Assembly: GCA_008638375.1 (NCBI GenBank) | Contig: CM018033.1 | Location: forward strand, 15,293,763-15,357,762 | Reading direction: 5' to 3' | Source of the DNA: Nyssa sinensis | Lineage: Eukaryota > Streptophyta > Magnoliopsida > Cornales > Nyssaceae | Length of the DNA stretch: 64,000 nucleotides | Part shown: piece after piece, positions 1-9,921 of the stretch | Layout of the letters: the number at the start of each line of letters is the position of its first letter | Numbering within the stretch: the first letter of the stretch is position 1 | Notes under the pieces: generated by a model | Database searches by the model: none | Seen by the model: only the letters and a program-made list of their open reading frames with translations | What the model was told of the DNA's origin: nothing | Program-made: the position numbers and the translations under genes

Positions 1-902
1 AATGCCTTTACTCCCAAGGGGATGTCCTTGCTTTGTTAGGATGAATAATAATATCAATTTTAACCCATTACCTAATTCGAGTTTCAGATCAGTTTGAGCA
101 ATTTTGACAGTAAATATTTCAGGGGAGAGCGGCGGCGTGGTTGCTTCAGTAAATTGTGAGGGCACCGTTGATGGATCTTTGTCTTGATGGTAGTGGTCTT
201 GATCATGACCCACTAGTTGTTGGTTTGTAGATATAGAGATCTCCAAAGCATCGATCCTTGTCGTCAGATTTTGGTATTGATGTTAGGGTTTAATGACAAT
301 TGATTGGGATATATTGAGAAAGGCTATTATTATCATTTAGAATAAAATAAAATTGCCATGTCATCTTCAAAAAAACAAAATAACCAAATGTCCCGAACTG
401 CACAATAATTTAGTACATTTTTTAGGGATCTAAGACCAATTAACTCTTAAAAATAGTGCACCAACTGCTTCCAGTGTAGCATTGGCGATCCCTTGACAAT
501 GGAATCTGGGTTCAAAACCCGACATTGGAGTATTATTTAACTTTTCCTTTCTATTTTTTGGTGTTTTTTTTCTCTTTGTTTTTTTTGTTTGGGGGGAGGG
601 GGGGGGGGGGAGTATTAAATTCATCATAATGCCCGTGAGAAAACATTGAATGCACCCTTAGTTCAACAGTCTTAAGGGACTGAATTTTAAAACAAGTGTC
701 AATTCATATTTTTAAGGTGATTAGTACCTTACCTTTTGCCTGTTCTGATCCTACTGTAAAATTATCAACTCATCTAAAAACTTAAGTTACTAAAAATTGT
801 GTAACTTTATTATTATATTCTCTAACACCTATTACGTACCTAATACCTGTTTTAATATGATCCGGATCATATTATCCTTGCAATTTTGATAACCATGATC
901 AT
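1..902. other. Left-edge sequence without a supported gene
   Basis: No recognisable gene is seen. On the minus strand 289 down to 1 stays open for about 94 codons without a start codon and reads as an ordinary hydrophilic protein (Gln/Thr/Asp/Pro-rich) before a possible GT splice donor near 76, so it could be part of an exon running off the left edge; this is weak. Positions 457-535 contain a GGTTCAAAACC stretch like a Pol III B box and may be an old tRNA-derived SINE. Positions 591-610 are a G tract broken by a single A. Confidence 0.4.
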
Positions 903-2232
903 AACCAAGCAGTCAAAAGATCCAAACTAAGTGTATAGCAGTATCGCCACCTTGTCAGCATCACAACAATGCTTTCTCGTGAGCAGGTTATGGCCATTCT
1001 ACTATTCCAACTATTCTCAAAAGAATTTAACATTTTCTCAGGGCATTTCTATTTTCTCTACAGCTTTGATTGATATACAACTCTTTTCTTTAAAAAATGA
1101 AATAAATTTACCGAAACAAACCGCTGTTTCTCATCATGTTAATTTAAATCTGATCAGCTAAGCACAGTTAACAGTTGAACCTGATTCTGCATCTGTGCCC
1201 TCCTTCCACAAGTGTTCTACCTAATTTTTGAATAACCAGCAACAAAGGATGAACTACCAATTTCCAAAATCCAAAATTCCTCGAGTCATCCAATTACTAA
1301 AACGAAAAATACCAGGCATTCTTTAATCAATTTTCCATTCAAAGAAATTCATAATTCTCATTGGGCACCTACTTGTACACCAACCTGAATCCCAAATTAT
1401 TAACATCAACTAGAAGCTTTGATACCACTTGATATAGCCAAAGCTTGCCACTTTGACTGCAGACGGAGACAATATGACAATAGAAATGTCACTATTTGAC
1501 GGCTAAAGTACGAAGGGATTGAATTCAGTACTTACCCCCATAACATCCATTGCCCATTCTGCCAATCTTTCTTTACTGGGTGGGACTAATCGCTCCCAGC
1601 TTCTCTCTCCTAGGATCGAGAGACCGGGTCTCCGGACTGGTGGTAGGCGAGTGAGGAATTGGGGAGCTCAGCTGGGATCAGAAGGGAAACGACCTATTAT
1701 GGTAAACAATCAGTTCAGAATTTATTTCCCATAATTTTGTTTTTATTAGTAAAAGTAGTAAATTATTCAAAAATGCCTGAAGGGTGCAACTTGTGTACAA
1801 AAATGAAGGCAAAGGAGCCAGAACCAAAATCGTATTGTGTACAATTCAAATCTCCCAAAAACTCTACAAAGTGTAAATCGAGTCTGCAAAATACCCAAAC
1901 TCCAAAAAATAAAAATTTCTCTAGAGAATTGCTCTTCAACCTAAGCACCAACAATTGTGCATTATCAAACATTTGCCTATTCTGCTCCCTACCAGATCAA
2001 GCAATAAGGAACAATTCAACAAACTCCCCAAACCCTTTAGAGGGGCAGCCCATAACACAACAAGCTATGCACTCAACAACTACGGCATAACCCACTTCAT
2101 AATGAAAAAAGCAGGTGATTATGGTCTTCACTGCAAAAAATTGAACTCCATGATGCTGCGACTGTAGCTCCAGTACTAATCTTGCCCTCACCAACTCCAT
2201 TCAACAAATACCCACCAAATTCATAGACCAAC
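903..2232. repeat. Local segmental duplication, copy A, proximal part
   Basis: This segment aligns by eye, with scattered substitutions and indels, to 19982-22509. Shared landmarks include AGTCAAAAGATCCAAAC near 912 and 19992, TTAACATCAACTAGAA near 1400 and 20509, GCTTGCCACTTTGACTGCAG near 1443 and 20550, and CCAACTCCATTCAACAAATA near 2190 and 22470. It contains no gene I recognise. Homology ends at 2232, where the Tat element interrupts it, and resumes at 12970. The four insertions that differ between the copies (LTR element in A; Harbinger at the edge, MULE and SINE in B) can be placed because the other copy shows the uninterrupted sequence. Confidence 0.85.
2228..2232. repeat. Target-site duplication CCAAC (left)
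   Basis: CCAAC directly precedes the LTR terminus here and directly follows the other LTR at 12970-12974. The paralogous copy B has a single CCAAC at 22505-22509 with no insertion, which confirms it as the target sequence. Confidence 0.95.
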
Positions 2233-2897
2233 TGATGCTGCACTTTTTGGCCCACGTGAGATCCAAGCTCGGCTCCCTGCGAAACACTCGACACAAAAAA
2301 TCAGAGGACCACCGAGTTGGCTCCGGCGGTAGCCGCTCCGATGCTTAAGTTAATAAACCGAATTGAAAGACTTGTAATGAAAGCCAAAATAATGAGCATG
2401 AAAGTAAAGCGTACCTTAAGGGTTGAATTTATAGGTGGTTGTTCTCCCAAGTTGATTAGGATTTGGAACCATGAATATAGGGATTAGATCTTCGGAGATA
2501 TCAGTTACCTTGTTGAATATGGTAACTTAATGTGGCAGTTTCCTTGTTGGAAACGGTTTCCTTATTCTCTGCTTTGGAGCCTATGGAGGCGGTGATAAGA
2601 TCTGATTATTGATTTGCTGTTATTGCATATTTGTAGGAGAGCTGCCTTGCTTTGACACTATGAGCTCGGTTTATATGGGTCATGCCTTTGACTGACCAAG
2701 GGTGAGGTATACGACCGAGCATGAACTGAATGACCGAGCATAAGTCATGTGGCCGAGTATGAACCGGATGACCGAGCATATACTGAATGACCGAGCACAG
2801 ATTATATGGCCGAGCGTGAACTGTATAATTGGTCACGAGCCGATCTCGCAGTCACACGTGTCATGCAGTGGTTGGTGTGTCACATAGTGGTATATCA
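2233..2897 (-). repeat. 3' LTR of the Tat-type element
   Basis: This is a 665-bp repeat almost identical to 12305-12969, with about ten substitutions by eye and no indel (roughly 98.5 percent identity). Read on the minus strand it starts with TG and ends with CA. The U3 part holds six 19-bp repeats, and a CATATAAA TATA-like box lies at 2670-2677. As the downstream LTR it would supply the polyadenylation signals of the element's transcript. Confidence 0.95.
2713..2826 (-). repeat. Six 19-bp tandem repeats in U3 (3' LTR copy)
   Basis: Six consecutive units of exactly 19 bp, all carrying the core GRCCGAGY on the plus strand, fill 2713-2826. In LTR orientation they lie 72-185 bp from the LTR start and end about 36 bp upstream of the TATA-like box, the place where U3 enhancers sit. 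A promoter role is inferred from position only. Confidence 0.85.
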
Positions 2898-2901
2898 GTT
2901 A

Positions 2902-2911
2902 CTCCTCCCCC
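2902..2911 (-). promoter_or_regulatory. Polypurine tract of the Tat-type element
   Basis: On the minus strand the run GGGGGAGGAG lies 4 nt before the first base of the 3' LTR (2897). This is where the plus-strand primer of an LTR retrotransposon belongs. Confidence 0.8.
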
Positions 2912-3106
2912 AAGCCTTAGTTTGAGCTCGGGGCGTAACTAAGGTGTTATGTGCGTCCGAAAAGCCATGCGTTCTGTCGTCTCGTTTTTCGAGACGTCCG
3001 TTGGTACATCATTTATTGCGCAGCCGTTTCTTCGGGTTTCTCAAGTCATTATTGTTGCGATACTGTCGAGACGGTTCGCCTGGGTAGCAATTACTCTCCG
3101 GATGCG

Positions 3107-3113
3107 TATAAAA
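3107..3113 (+). promoter_or_regulatory. TATA box of the opposite-strand gene inside the element
   Basis: GCGTATAAAAGGG is a strong plant TATA box on the plus strand, 204 bp upstream of the ATG at 3311 and opposite to the retrotransposon's direction. Transcription would begin around 3140 and leave a 5' leader of about 170 nt. No other TATA-like motif of this quality lies between the LTR and the ATG. Confidence 0.6.
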
Positions 3114-3310
3114 GGGAGGAAGAGCCTTGTCCGATTCTTTTTACCATTTTTTATTCTACGAAGTGAGATATACATCCGACATTGTCGAACCAGCAAATTA
3201 TCCTGTGAAGAATCCCATCCATCCGAAGTCCCTTACTTTGATTCAGGTTCGGTTTTAGTGTTTTTGTTCATCTTTTCACTTTCTCCTCCTCTCCTTTTGG
3301 TTATTTTGAA

Positions 3311-5283
3311 ATGTCGACTTCTTCGGCATCTTCTGGTGTTGGTAATAGGTCAGGGAGCCTCCCGGAGGCTCATTCCCTGTCACAAACCCTAACTAGGGGT
3401 AGCAGTTCTTCGGGGACTGGATCGAAGGAGACTCACTCTAGTCCCTCAGTTAGGATTGTCGATGCCTTCTCGGAGTCTAGGGATAGAGAAGGCGAAGTCT
3501 CGGGTCGGTATTCTCAGACAGAAAGTACTGTAGCATCCTCTTGGCTAGAGGTCATTAGGGAGAGGTATGAGATTCCTCCAAATGTTACCCTTAGGGCTCC
3601 CGATGACCTAGATTTCCCTTGGGATGTTCAGGAGGGAGAAATCTGTGTTTATACTGCCTGGTTCGAGATGGGGCTGCGTCTTCCCCTCCCTAGTTTGCTT
3701 AGGGATTTTTTTCTGTTGGTTTAACCTCTGCCCGGCCGACCTGCTTTTGAACAGTTGGAGGCACCTGTTAGGGTTTATAGCCTTAGGTCGTCTGAATGGC
3801 GTCGAGGTTTCTTTAGATTTGATCCGTAGTAAAATGGATCTTAAGTATAGGAAGGCGGAGGGCCTCTATTACATGTCGTTCGACAAGGGTTTCCGGCCTT
3901 TGACCTATGTACCGTCCTTCAATAAATTTTGGAAGGATCGGTTCTTCTTCGTTAGTGGAGAATGGGAAGTGACTGATCCCGAGGACCAGTTCTCCACGTT
4001 TCCTCGGAGCACGGGGTTTATGGGTGAGACACCCTTTTCTTTTGTAATTTTGTTCTGAGCTTGTTTTTGTGTATTTGACTAACCTTTGCTCAAAATTCTT
4101 TTGTGCAGCCAAGAGTGTCAAGAAGAGGCCTCACTTCACCCCTGTTCTGAAAGACCAGTACAAAAGGCTTCTTCAAACTCCAAACAGGGACTACTGAGCC
4201 ATTCTTCATTCAGGCCCTACAATGCCTCCCAAGGACAAGAACGTGGTTGATGAGGTCCTCAAATGAGTTGCTGGTAAATAGGGGTCGTCAAAAAAGAAGA
4301 GGGTGGCGAGCCAGCCTCCTCTCTCTGCGTCTTCTTCGAAGAAGACGAGGACGACCGACCCGTCCTCTTCGGTGCCTCCCAAGAAGGGGGCTGTCTCTTC
4401 TGCTTCTCCCTCTTCCCGACCTCCTCTGAAGGGAGTTGTGATCAGGGAGCCCTCCTCTGCCCCCCAAAAGGGGGTGGTGATCAGGGAACCCTCTTCTGCC
4501 CCTCAGAGGGGTGCGGTGGTACCCCGGCCTGCCCCTTCCTCGGCTCAAAAATCCCAACCGAGGGGTAAGGAAAAAGTAGGGGTTGAGATGCCTGATGGAT
4601 ACTGGGCCGTCCATCAGGCCATTGAAGATTTCTGGGCTGAGGCCCCTCGGACTGACATCCCTTCCTGCAGCACCAGGAAGAGCACTGAGAAGATTGTGGC
4701 TGGTGCCATGAGGGCCCATCTGAAGGTAACGACCGACCTTCCTTCCTTTGGTGTTTTTCTTTCTTTTCCTCTTTACTGATGTGCCTCTTGTTTTGTTTTT
4801 GCAGACTCTGCATAGCTTGGCCACTCTAATGGAGGCCACGGTGGATCTCCAGGCTTTGGAGAGGCTGGAGGAAGAAATTGATGATGTTCGGCTACAGCTC
4901 GGCACGGCTCAGTCCCAAGCCACCTCGGCCGAGGCGAGCTCAAGGAGGCGAGGAATTGCCTCTCGATTATGGAGTCCGAAAGGGATTCCATTAAACTTGA
5001 GAGGGATTCTTTGCAATCTGAACGGGACTCCCTTCCTCAGGACCTGTCCAAACTGAAGGAGGAGAACAGTGCCCTTCAGGACTCTATTGCTCAGAAGGTT
5101 GAGGAGGCCAAGGTGGAGACCGAGCTTGAGAAGATGGGAGACACAATCGCGCAGCTTGGTTACGATAACCTCAAGTCCAAGCTTCTCGCCAAGTTCCCGG
5201 ATATCGACCTGTCTAGGATCGATGACGACGATGAGGACGAAGATGGTGATGAGGATGATGGACCTACAAGCCCCTTAGTTTAG
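3311..5283 (+). pseudogene. Opposite-strand extra gene of the retrotransposon, with a 'putative gypsy type transposon' domain; spliced, broken
   Basis: The gene lies antisense to gag-pol between integrase and the 3' LTR. After a Ser/Gly-rich leader, exon 1 (3311-4023) carries a conserved domain with the signature GLRLPL near residue 118, then PADLLLNSWRHLLGF and SLDLIR; this pattern fits the Pfam 'putative gypsy type transposon' (Transposase_28) family found in plant elements. Intron 1 is 4024-4108 and intron 2 is 4726-4804, both GT-AG. Exon 2 encodes a Ser/Pro/Lys-rich linker with repeated RGVVIREPSSAP-like units. Exon 3 encodes a coiled coil (ESERDS heptads) and an acidic tail ending at the stop 5281-5283. 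AATGAAAAT near 5336 could serve polyadenylation. Breaks: a one-base frameshift at the T run 3706-3712, stops at 4195, 4264 and 4279, and a one-base loss near 4935. The protein's function is unknown. Extra ORFs of both orientations are documented in Tat-lineage elements. Confidence 0.75.
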
Positions 5284-5849
5284 GGAAAACTTTTGTAGTC
5301 CTTTTTCATCTTCTTTGTAACCGAGCTTACATATTAATGAAAATATCTCCTCTTCAGTTTTTGTCTCTGTCCTTCTTTGATTTTTGGCAATCTTTGAGTT
5401 CTGCTCTAAAGATGTATCAATGTTTCGTTGTGTGTAAACGAACTTCGGTCTTTGATGTTTGTAGTATGACACAAGTAATCCTGCTCGGTTTCTAGAGTAC
5501 TGTTTCTACCGACCATGGGTGGTCTTCTGAAATAATGTGAAAAAATAACCAACTTGTGCCGAACCCTCGATATTGGAGGGGTTTTTGGATCACGGACTTT
5601 CTTTAAGAAAGATAACTTGAATAATAATCAATCAATCTGATCACTAATCGTCAATCGTAAAAACTGGCATAAGACAATTATTCTGACCCCTTAGAACAAG
5701 ACCCGAGCTTGATTGCCAAACAAAGGGACTTGTATTTGCAAGGATATTTTGACGGTCGGTATGACTGAGCACTTAGAGTTGATTCTTTTATAACTTCTGA
5801 CACAGAGCCCTTGTGTACTTGTTATCAAACATCATCCTCATATATTAAG
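5284..5849. other. Spacer between the opposite-strand gene and the tandem array
   Basis: No ORF is supported. It is the 3' flank of the plus-strand gene and part of the retrotransposon's long 3' untranslated region. It contains TCGG/CCGA-rich stretches similar in composition to the LTR and otherwise nothing I recognise. Confidence 0.5.
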
Positions 5850-6546
5850 ATGGATCAGACTTAGGGATTTTGTTCATTAAGATGGAACAGACCTGAGGTC
5901 TGTGCATTGAGACGGACCAGACCTGAGTTTGTGCATTGAGATGGACCAGAACTGAAGTCTGTTCATTGAGATGGACCAAACCTGAGGTCTATGCATTGAG
6001 ATGGACCAGACCTGAAGTCTGTACATTTAGATGGACCAGACCTGAGCCTGTACATTTGAGATAGACTAGACCTTAAGTCTGTACATTGAGACGGACCAGA
6101 CCTGAGTCTGTGCATTGAGATGGACCAGACCTTAGAGGTCTGTACATTTGAGATGGACCAGGCCTGAGCCTGTGCATTTAGATGGACCAGACCTGAGCCT
6201 GTACATTTGAGATGGACCAGACCTTAAGTCTGTACATTTGAGATGGACCAGGCCTGAGCCTGTGCATTAAGATGGACCAGACCCTAGAGGTCCGTACATT
6301 TGAGATGGACCAGACCTTAAGTCTGTACATTTGAGATGGACCAGGCCTGAGCCTGTGCATTAAGATGGACCAGACCTGAGCCTGTACATTTGAGATGGAC
6401 CAGACCTTAAGTCTGTACATTTGAGATGGACCAGGCCTGAGCCTGTGCATTAAGATGGACCAGACCTTAAGTCTGTACATTTGAGATGGACCAGGCCTGA
6501 GCCTGTGCATTAAGATGGACCAGACCTGAGAGGTCTGTACATTGTA
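5850..6546. repeat. Tandem array of ~30-bp units in the element's 3' region
   Basis: About 23 consecutive units of 29-33 bp share the frame GATGGACCAGACCTGAG followed by CTGTRCATTGA. Units near the right end alternate between a 'GGCCTGAGCCTGTGCATTAAG' type and a 'GACCTTAAGTCTGTACATTTGAG' type, forming a higher-order unit of about 60-90 bp, while units near the left end are more diverged. The array encodes nothing; the long minus-strand ORF through it is a by-product of the repeats. Arrays in this position are known in Ogre/Tat elements and have seeded satellite DNA in some plants. Confidence 0.93.
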
Positions 6547-6615
6547 ATATTTCACGGAATATATTTGGAAAAAGAAATTATTTTATTGATAATACATTCT
6601 TAAATGCTCCATATT

Positions 6616-6948
6616 CTATGGTCTGGGGACAGGTTTCACATCCATGCTTTCCAACCAATAAGTGGTCGGTCTTACTGTCTTGGTAATTTTGTAGGGGCCC
6701 TCCCAGTTCGGTGATAACTTCCCCATGGTGGGATCCTTGGTGTTCTGGAAAACCCTTCTTAGGACGAGGTCCCCAACTTGGAAGCTGGCAGGCTTGAGGC
6801 CAATTTTTGAGCGGTTAACCATCCTGCGCTGATATGCTTCCATTCTGATTACGGCCTGCTCTCTCCTTTCCTCGAGCAAATCCAAATTTTCTGCTAGTTG
6901 TTGGTCATTGGTCTCTTCGTTGAAAGCCTCAGTCCTTAGGGTAGGCAT
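6616..6948 (-). pseudogene. Integrase C-terminal part of pol
   Basis: This 110-residue stretch follows the integrase core. It has the Arg/Gln-rich helix region and then the GDLVLRR...GKLSPNWEGPY...TYWLE pattern typical of the C-terminal DNA-binding part of gypsy integrases, and ends in a natural-looking stop at 6616-6618. It sits in a different frame from the core (6966-7640). The junction reads GGAAC-GAGGCA near 6976, consistent with loss of one base after the conserved LAYGT motif. No chromodomain follows, which argues against a chromovirus and fits the Tat lineage. Confidence 0.85.
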
Positions 6949-6965
6949 GCCGATCTCAACAGGGA

Positions 6966-7640
6966 TTACTGCCTCGTTCCGTAGGCGAGTGAGAAGGGAG
7001 TTTCTGATGTTGGAGTTCTCTTGGTTGTTCGGTAGGCCCAGAGTGCCCTAGGGAGTTCCTCAACCCATTTCTCTTTAGCTGCCTCTAATCTTTTCTTGAG
7101 AGCGTCCAGGATCGTCCGGTTAGTGACCTCAGCCTGTCCGTTTGCCTGAGGATGACCAGGGGAGGAAAAGTGCTGGTTGATGTTTAGATCTTGGCAGAAT
7201 TTCTTGAATATTTTCCCAGTAAACTGTGTGCCATTATCTGAGACGATCACGTGAGGTATGCCGAACCTGCAAACTATATTTCTCCAAGTAAAGCTCTGGA
7301 CCTCTTTTTCAGTGATGTGAGTCAATGGTTCTGCTTCGGCCCATTTTGAGAAGTAGTCAATGGCCACCAATAGGTATCTCCTGTTCGGTTTGGCTTTAGG
7401 TAATGGTCCTATGATGTCCATTCCCCACTGTGCAAAGGGCCATGGGCTAGTGATGGGGATGAGCTCATGTCGTGGCTGGTGCTGATAAGGGGCGAACCTC
7501 TGGCACTTGTCACACTTTCGAGTGTATTCCTTTGCTTCCTTCAGCATTCCAGGCCAGTAGTAGCCTTGAGTTAGAGCTTGGTGGGCTATGGTTCTCCCTC
7601 CGTTATGATTTCCACAAATTCCTTCGTGGATTTCTGCCAA
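6966..7640 (-). pseudogene. Integrase zinc finger and catalytic core of pol
   Basis: The residues that insert the cDNA copy into the genome are all present. The HHCC finger is seen as HEGICGNHNGGR followed by CDKC. The DDE triad appears as D in MDIIGPLP, D in SDNGTQF and E in GQAEVTNR. The fragment ends with the AYRTTKRTPTSETPFSLAYGT block that marks the end of gypsy integrase cores. The reading frame is cut off upstream by a TAG at 7647-7649, two codons after the conserved APEES region, and downstream by the one-base frameshift near 6976. The protein was originally part of one Gag-Pol polyprotein rather than a separate gene. Confidence 0.92.
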
Positions 7641-7874
7641 GACGTACTAAGACTCTTCAGGTGCTAGGCATTTTAACAATGGCTGAGTGTAAGATCTTCT
7701 GTAGAGCTTTCCGTTAAGGACAAGATACCGAGCTGCTCTGATGCGGATTCTTTTTGCCTTATTTCTGTCTTCTGGGAGGAGTTCTTCTTCCAGGTACTAG
7801 AGTATAGAAGTCATCCAGTTCTGAGGCTGTTCTGTGACTTGGGCGACCTAGATATCCTCGGTGTTAGGCCTTGG
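7641..7874 (-). pseudogene. Linker between second RNase H and integrase
   Basis: The minus-strand frame of the integrase continues upstream through this stretch and reads as pol linker (for example RAARYLVLNGKLYRRS, then LLKCLAPEES). It is interrupted by TAG codons at 7647-7649, 7797-7799 and 7848-7850. No separate gene is present. Confidence 0.8.
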
Positions 7875-8441
7875 CTAGTGAGAGAATTTTATCGTTGACT
7901 CCACCCCCGTTTTCATGTGAGATGCCATGTTTGCTAAGGCATTGGCTCTGCTGTTTTGACCTCTTTCTATTTTTTGGATTGAGAATGTTCGGAAGGAATG
8001 TTTTAACGAATTGACTAACTCCGAATATCGAAGCATTCTCTCATCCTTGACAGCGTATTCTCCTTGAACTTGGCTAACAACTAGTTGGGAGTCAGAAAAT
8101 ACCTCGAGGTTCTGCACTTCGCACTTCTGAGCTAGCTTCATCCCTAAGATAAGGGCCTCATACTCTGCTTCGTTGTTAGAGGCTTTGAACCCCAAGCTAA
8201 TTGCCCTTTCGGTCGTAAGTCCATCAGGAGAGTGTAGTACTAGCCCGGCTCCAGCACCTCGGTCGGTAGATGATCCATCAGTATACAACTTCCAAGTTCC
8301 CATATCGTCGGAGAGTTGCGTTTTGCTTAGTAGTGCGGGAGTGAATTCTGCGACGAAGTCTGCCAAGGCTTGCCCTTTAATTGAGACTCGTGGAACGTAG
8401 GACAAATCGAACTCTCCTAGTTCCACCGACCATTTGACCAA
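7875..8441 (-). pseudogene. Second RNase H domain of pol, one catalytic residue replaced
   Basis: This is an archaeal/plant-type RNase H domain, the extra RNase H found in Tat-lineage elements. Motifs in order are YTDGSS with the first Asp, NEAEYEAL with the Glu, [10 protein letters not shown] with the second Asp, and [10 protein letters not shown] at the position of the last acidic residue. That last motif normally reads ADALA, and here the codon is AAT (Asn) instead of GAT (Asp), so catalysis would be impaired even without the other damage. The stop is TAG at 7875-7877. The upstream overlap with 8377-8441 in another frame marks a frameshift at about 8430-8440. Confidence 0.9.
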
Positions 8442-8970
8442 CCGTCCTGATACTTGGTTTTCTCAGGATTGTTTTCAGTGGGTAAGCAGTTGGAATCTCT
8501 ATGGGATGTGCTTGGAAGTAAGGTCTCAGCTTCCGTGCAGATACTATGAGTGCAAGGGCTAGTTTTTCGATCTCGGGGTACCTCTTTTCTGTGTCCAGTA
8601 ATGCCTTGCTGACATAGAAGATGGGCCTCTGCACGCTCCTGTCTTGCCTGACTAGTACCGAACTGACAGCGTTCTCAGAGACTGCAAGATAGAGAAGCAG
8701 CCTTTCTCCTTGGATCGGTTTCGATAAGAGCTCGGGCGAAGCCAAGTACCTTTTGAGTTCCTGAAAGGATTTTTCACACTCGTCAGTCCATTGCAAAGAT
8801 TTGTTACCTTTTAGAGCCTTGAAGAATGGTAGACACCGATCCGTGGATTTTGAAATAAATCTACTAAGAGCTGCTATCCTGCCGTTCAGAGCTTGAATGT
8901 CTTTCCGGGTCTTTGGAGATTTCAGTCCGATCAGAGCCCCGATCTGAGTCGGGTCTGCTTCTATACCTCT
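8377..8970 (-). pseudogene. Reverse transcriptase thumb/connection and first RNase H
   Basis: The open frame 8796-8377 contains the block QWTDECEKSFQELKRYL, followed by LLLYLAVSENAVSSVL, RPIFYVSKAL, and EKRYPEIEKLALALIVSARKLRPYFQAHPI. This is the signature of the RNase H-like domain joined to gypsy reverse transcriptases. The same frame extends upstream to 8970 (GIEADPTQI, then LNGRIAALSRFISKSTDRCLPFFKAL) without an ATG, so the true extent is larger than the ORF. Its C-terminal end runs into nonsense after LRKPS because of the frameshift near 8435; the correct continuation lies in the frame of 7875-8441. Confidence 0.9.
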
Positions 8971-9921
8971 TTAAGAGACTATGTACCCAAGGAATTTCCC
9001 TTTTGTTACACCAAAGGTGCACTTTGAGGGATTGAGCTTCATCTTATATTGTCTGAGAATATCAAAGGTTTGTGCTAGGTGCTGGAGATGACTGCTCTTC
9101 CTTAGGCTTTTGACCAGCATATCGTCGATGTAAACTTCCATAGTGCTGCCGATTAGGGAGCTGAACGTCTTATTAACAAGACATTGGTAGGTAGCTCCAG
9201 CATTCTTCAGTCCGAACGGCATCACTCTATAACAATAGAGACCTCGTTCGGTGATGAATGAAGTCTTCTCCTAGTCGGGGGGATGCATCTGTATTTGGTT
9301 GTACCCAGAATAAGCATCCATGAAGCTCATGAGCTCGTGCCCTGCAGTTGCATCAACTAATTGATCTATTCGTGGAAGAGGGAAGCTATCCTTCGGGCAT
9401 GCTTTGTTGAGATCCGTGTAGTCAACACAGACTCTCCATTTGTCGTTCTTCTTCTTGACCAGAATAGTGTTGGCCAACCAATCAGGATAAAATACCTCTC
9501 GTATCATGTTGGCGTCGAGCAACCTTTGAACTTCGTCGTTGATGACCTGATGCCGCTCTGGAGCGAGTGGCCTTCTCTTTTGTCTCACTGGTGGATGATC
9601 CGGATCCACCATTAGTCTGTGTATAATCAGGTCGGGATCTATCCCTTCCATGTCCCTTGTCTCCCAGGCGAATACGGAGAGGTTTTTCTTCAAAAACTCA
9701 ACCTGCTCATCCTGCTCGGCATGTGTCAGGTCGGGACCTATCTGTAGGAAACGTCCTTGATCCTCCGAGCTGACCAGGACTTCAATAGGTTCCCCTATAG
9801 GTTCGGCTCTGCTATCCCTTCCTCTAGGGCTTAATGGCTCGTCAATCCTGGAGGGGCAGTCTTCTGCCTCGTGATAGCAAAGGTAGATTGCATCCTTGCA
9901 CTCACGGGCGTGCAGTAATTG
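8971..9921 (-). pseudogene. Reverse transcriptase of pol
   Basis: The palm of the reverse transcriptase is spread over two open pieces in one frame. 9693-9271 holds PDLIIHRLMVDPDHPPVRQKRR, KWRVCVDYTDLNKACPKDSFPLPRID and MDAYSGYNQIQMHPPD. 9225-8971 holds MPFGLKNAGATYQ, the catalytic YIDDM, and KCTFGV...FLGYIVS. A TAG at 9271-9273 directly follows HPPD, and a TAA at 8971-8973 directly follows GYIVS. The stretch 9694-9921 continues the same frame upstream as an open linker (for example DQGRFLQIGPDLTHA). The enzyme would copy the element RNA into cDNA; its catalytic motif is intact but it cannot be translated through. Confidence 0.93.

Noticed and set aside
1..289. Minus-strand 94-codon open frame as a real exon
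   Set aside because: No start codon, no convincing splice acceptor and no domain; it may be chance and cannot be settled without the sequence to the left.
457..535. Possible tRNA gene or SINE around a GGTTCAAAACCC motif
   Set aside because: No cloverleaf can be drawn and no duplication or tail is clear; mentioned only in the left-edge entry.
4288..4905. 205-codon minus-strand ORF, Arg/Gly/Pro-rich
   Set aside because: It is the low-complexity complement of the opposite-strand gene's linker and lies outside the pol reading frame. No domain was seen.
5850..6546. CRISPR-like array
   Set aside because: Units are contiguous with no unique spacers, and the sequence is plant nuclear DNA.
6178..6555. 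125-codon repetitive minus-strand ORF
   Set aside because: It is produced by the ~30-bp tandem array whose unit is near a multiple of three; nothing supports expression as protein.
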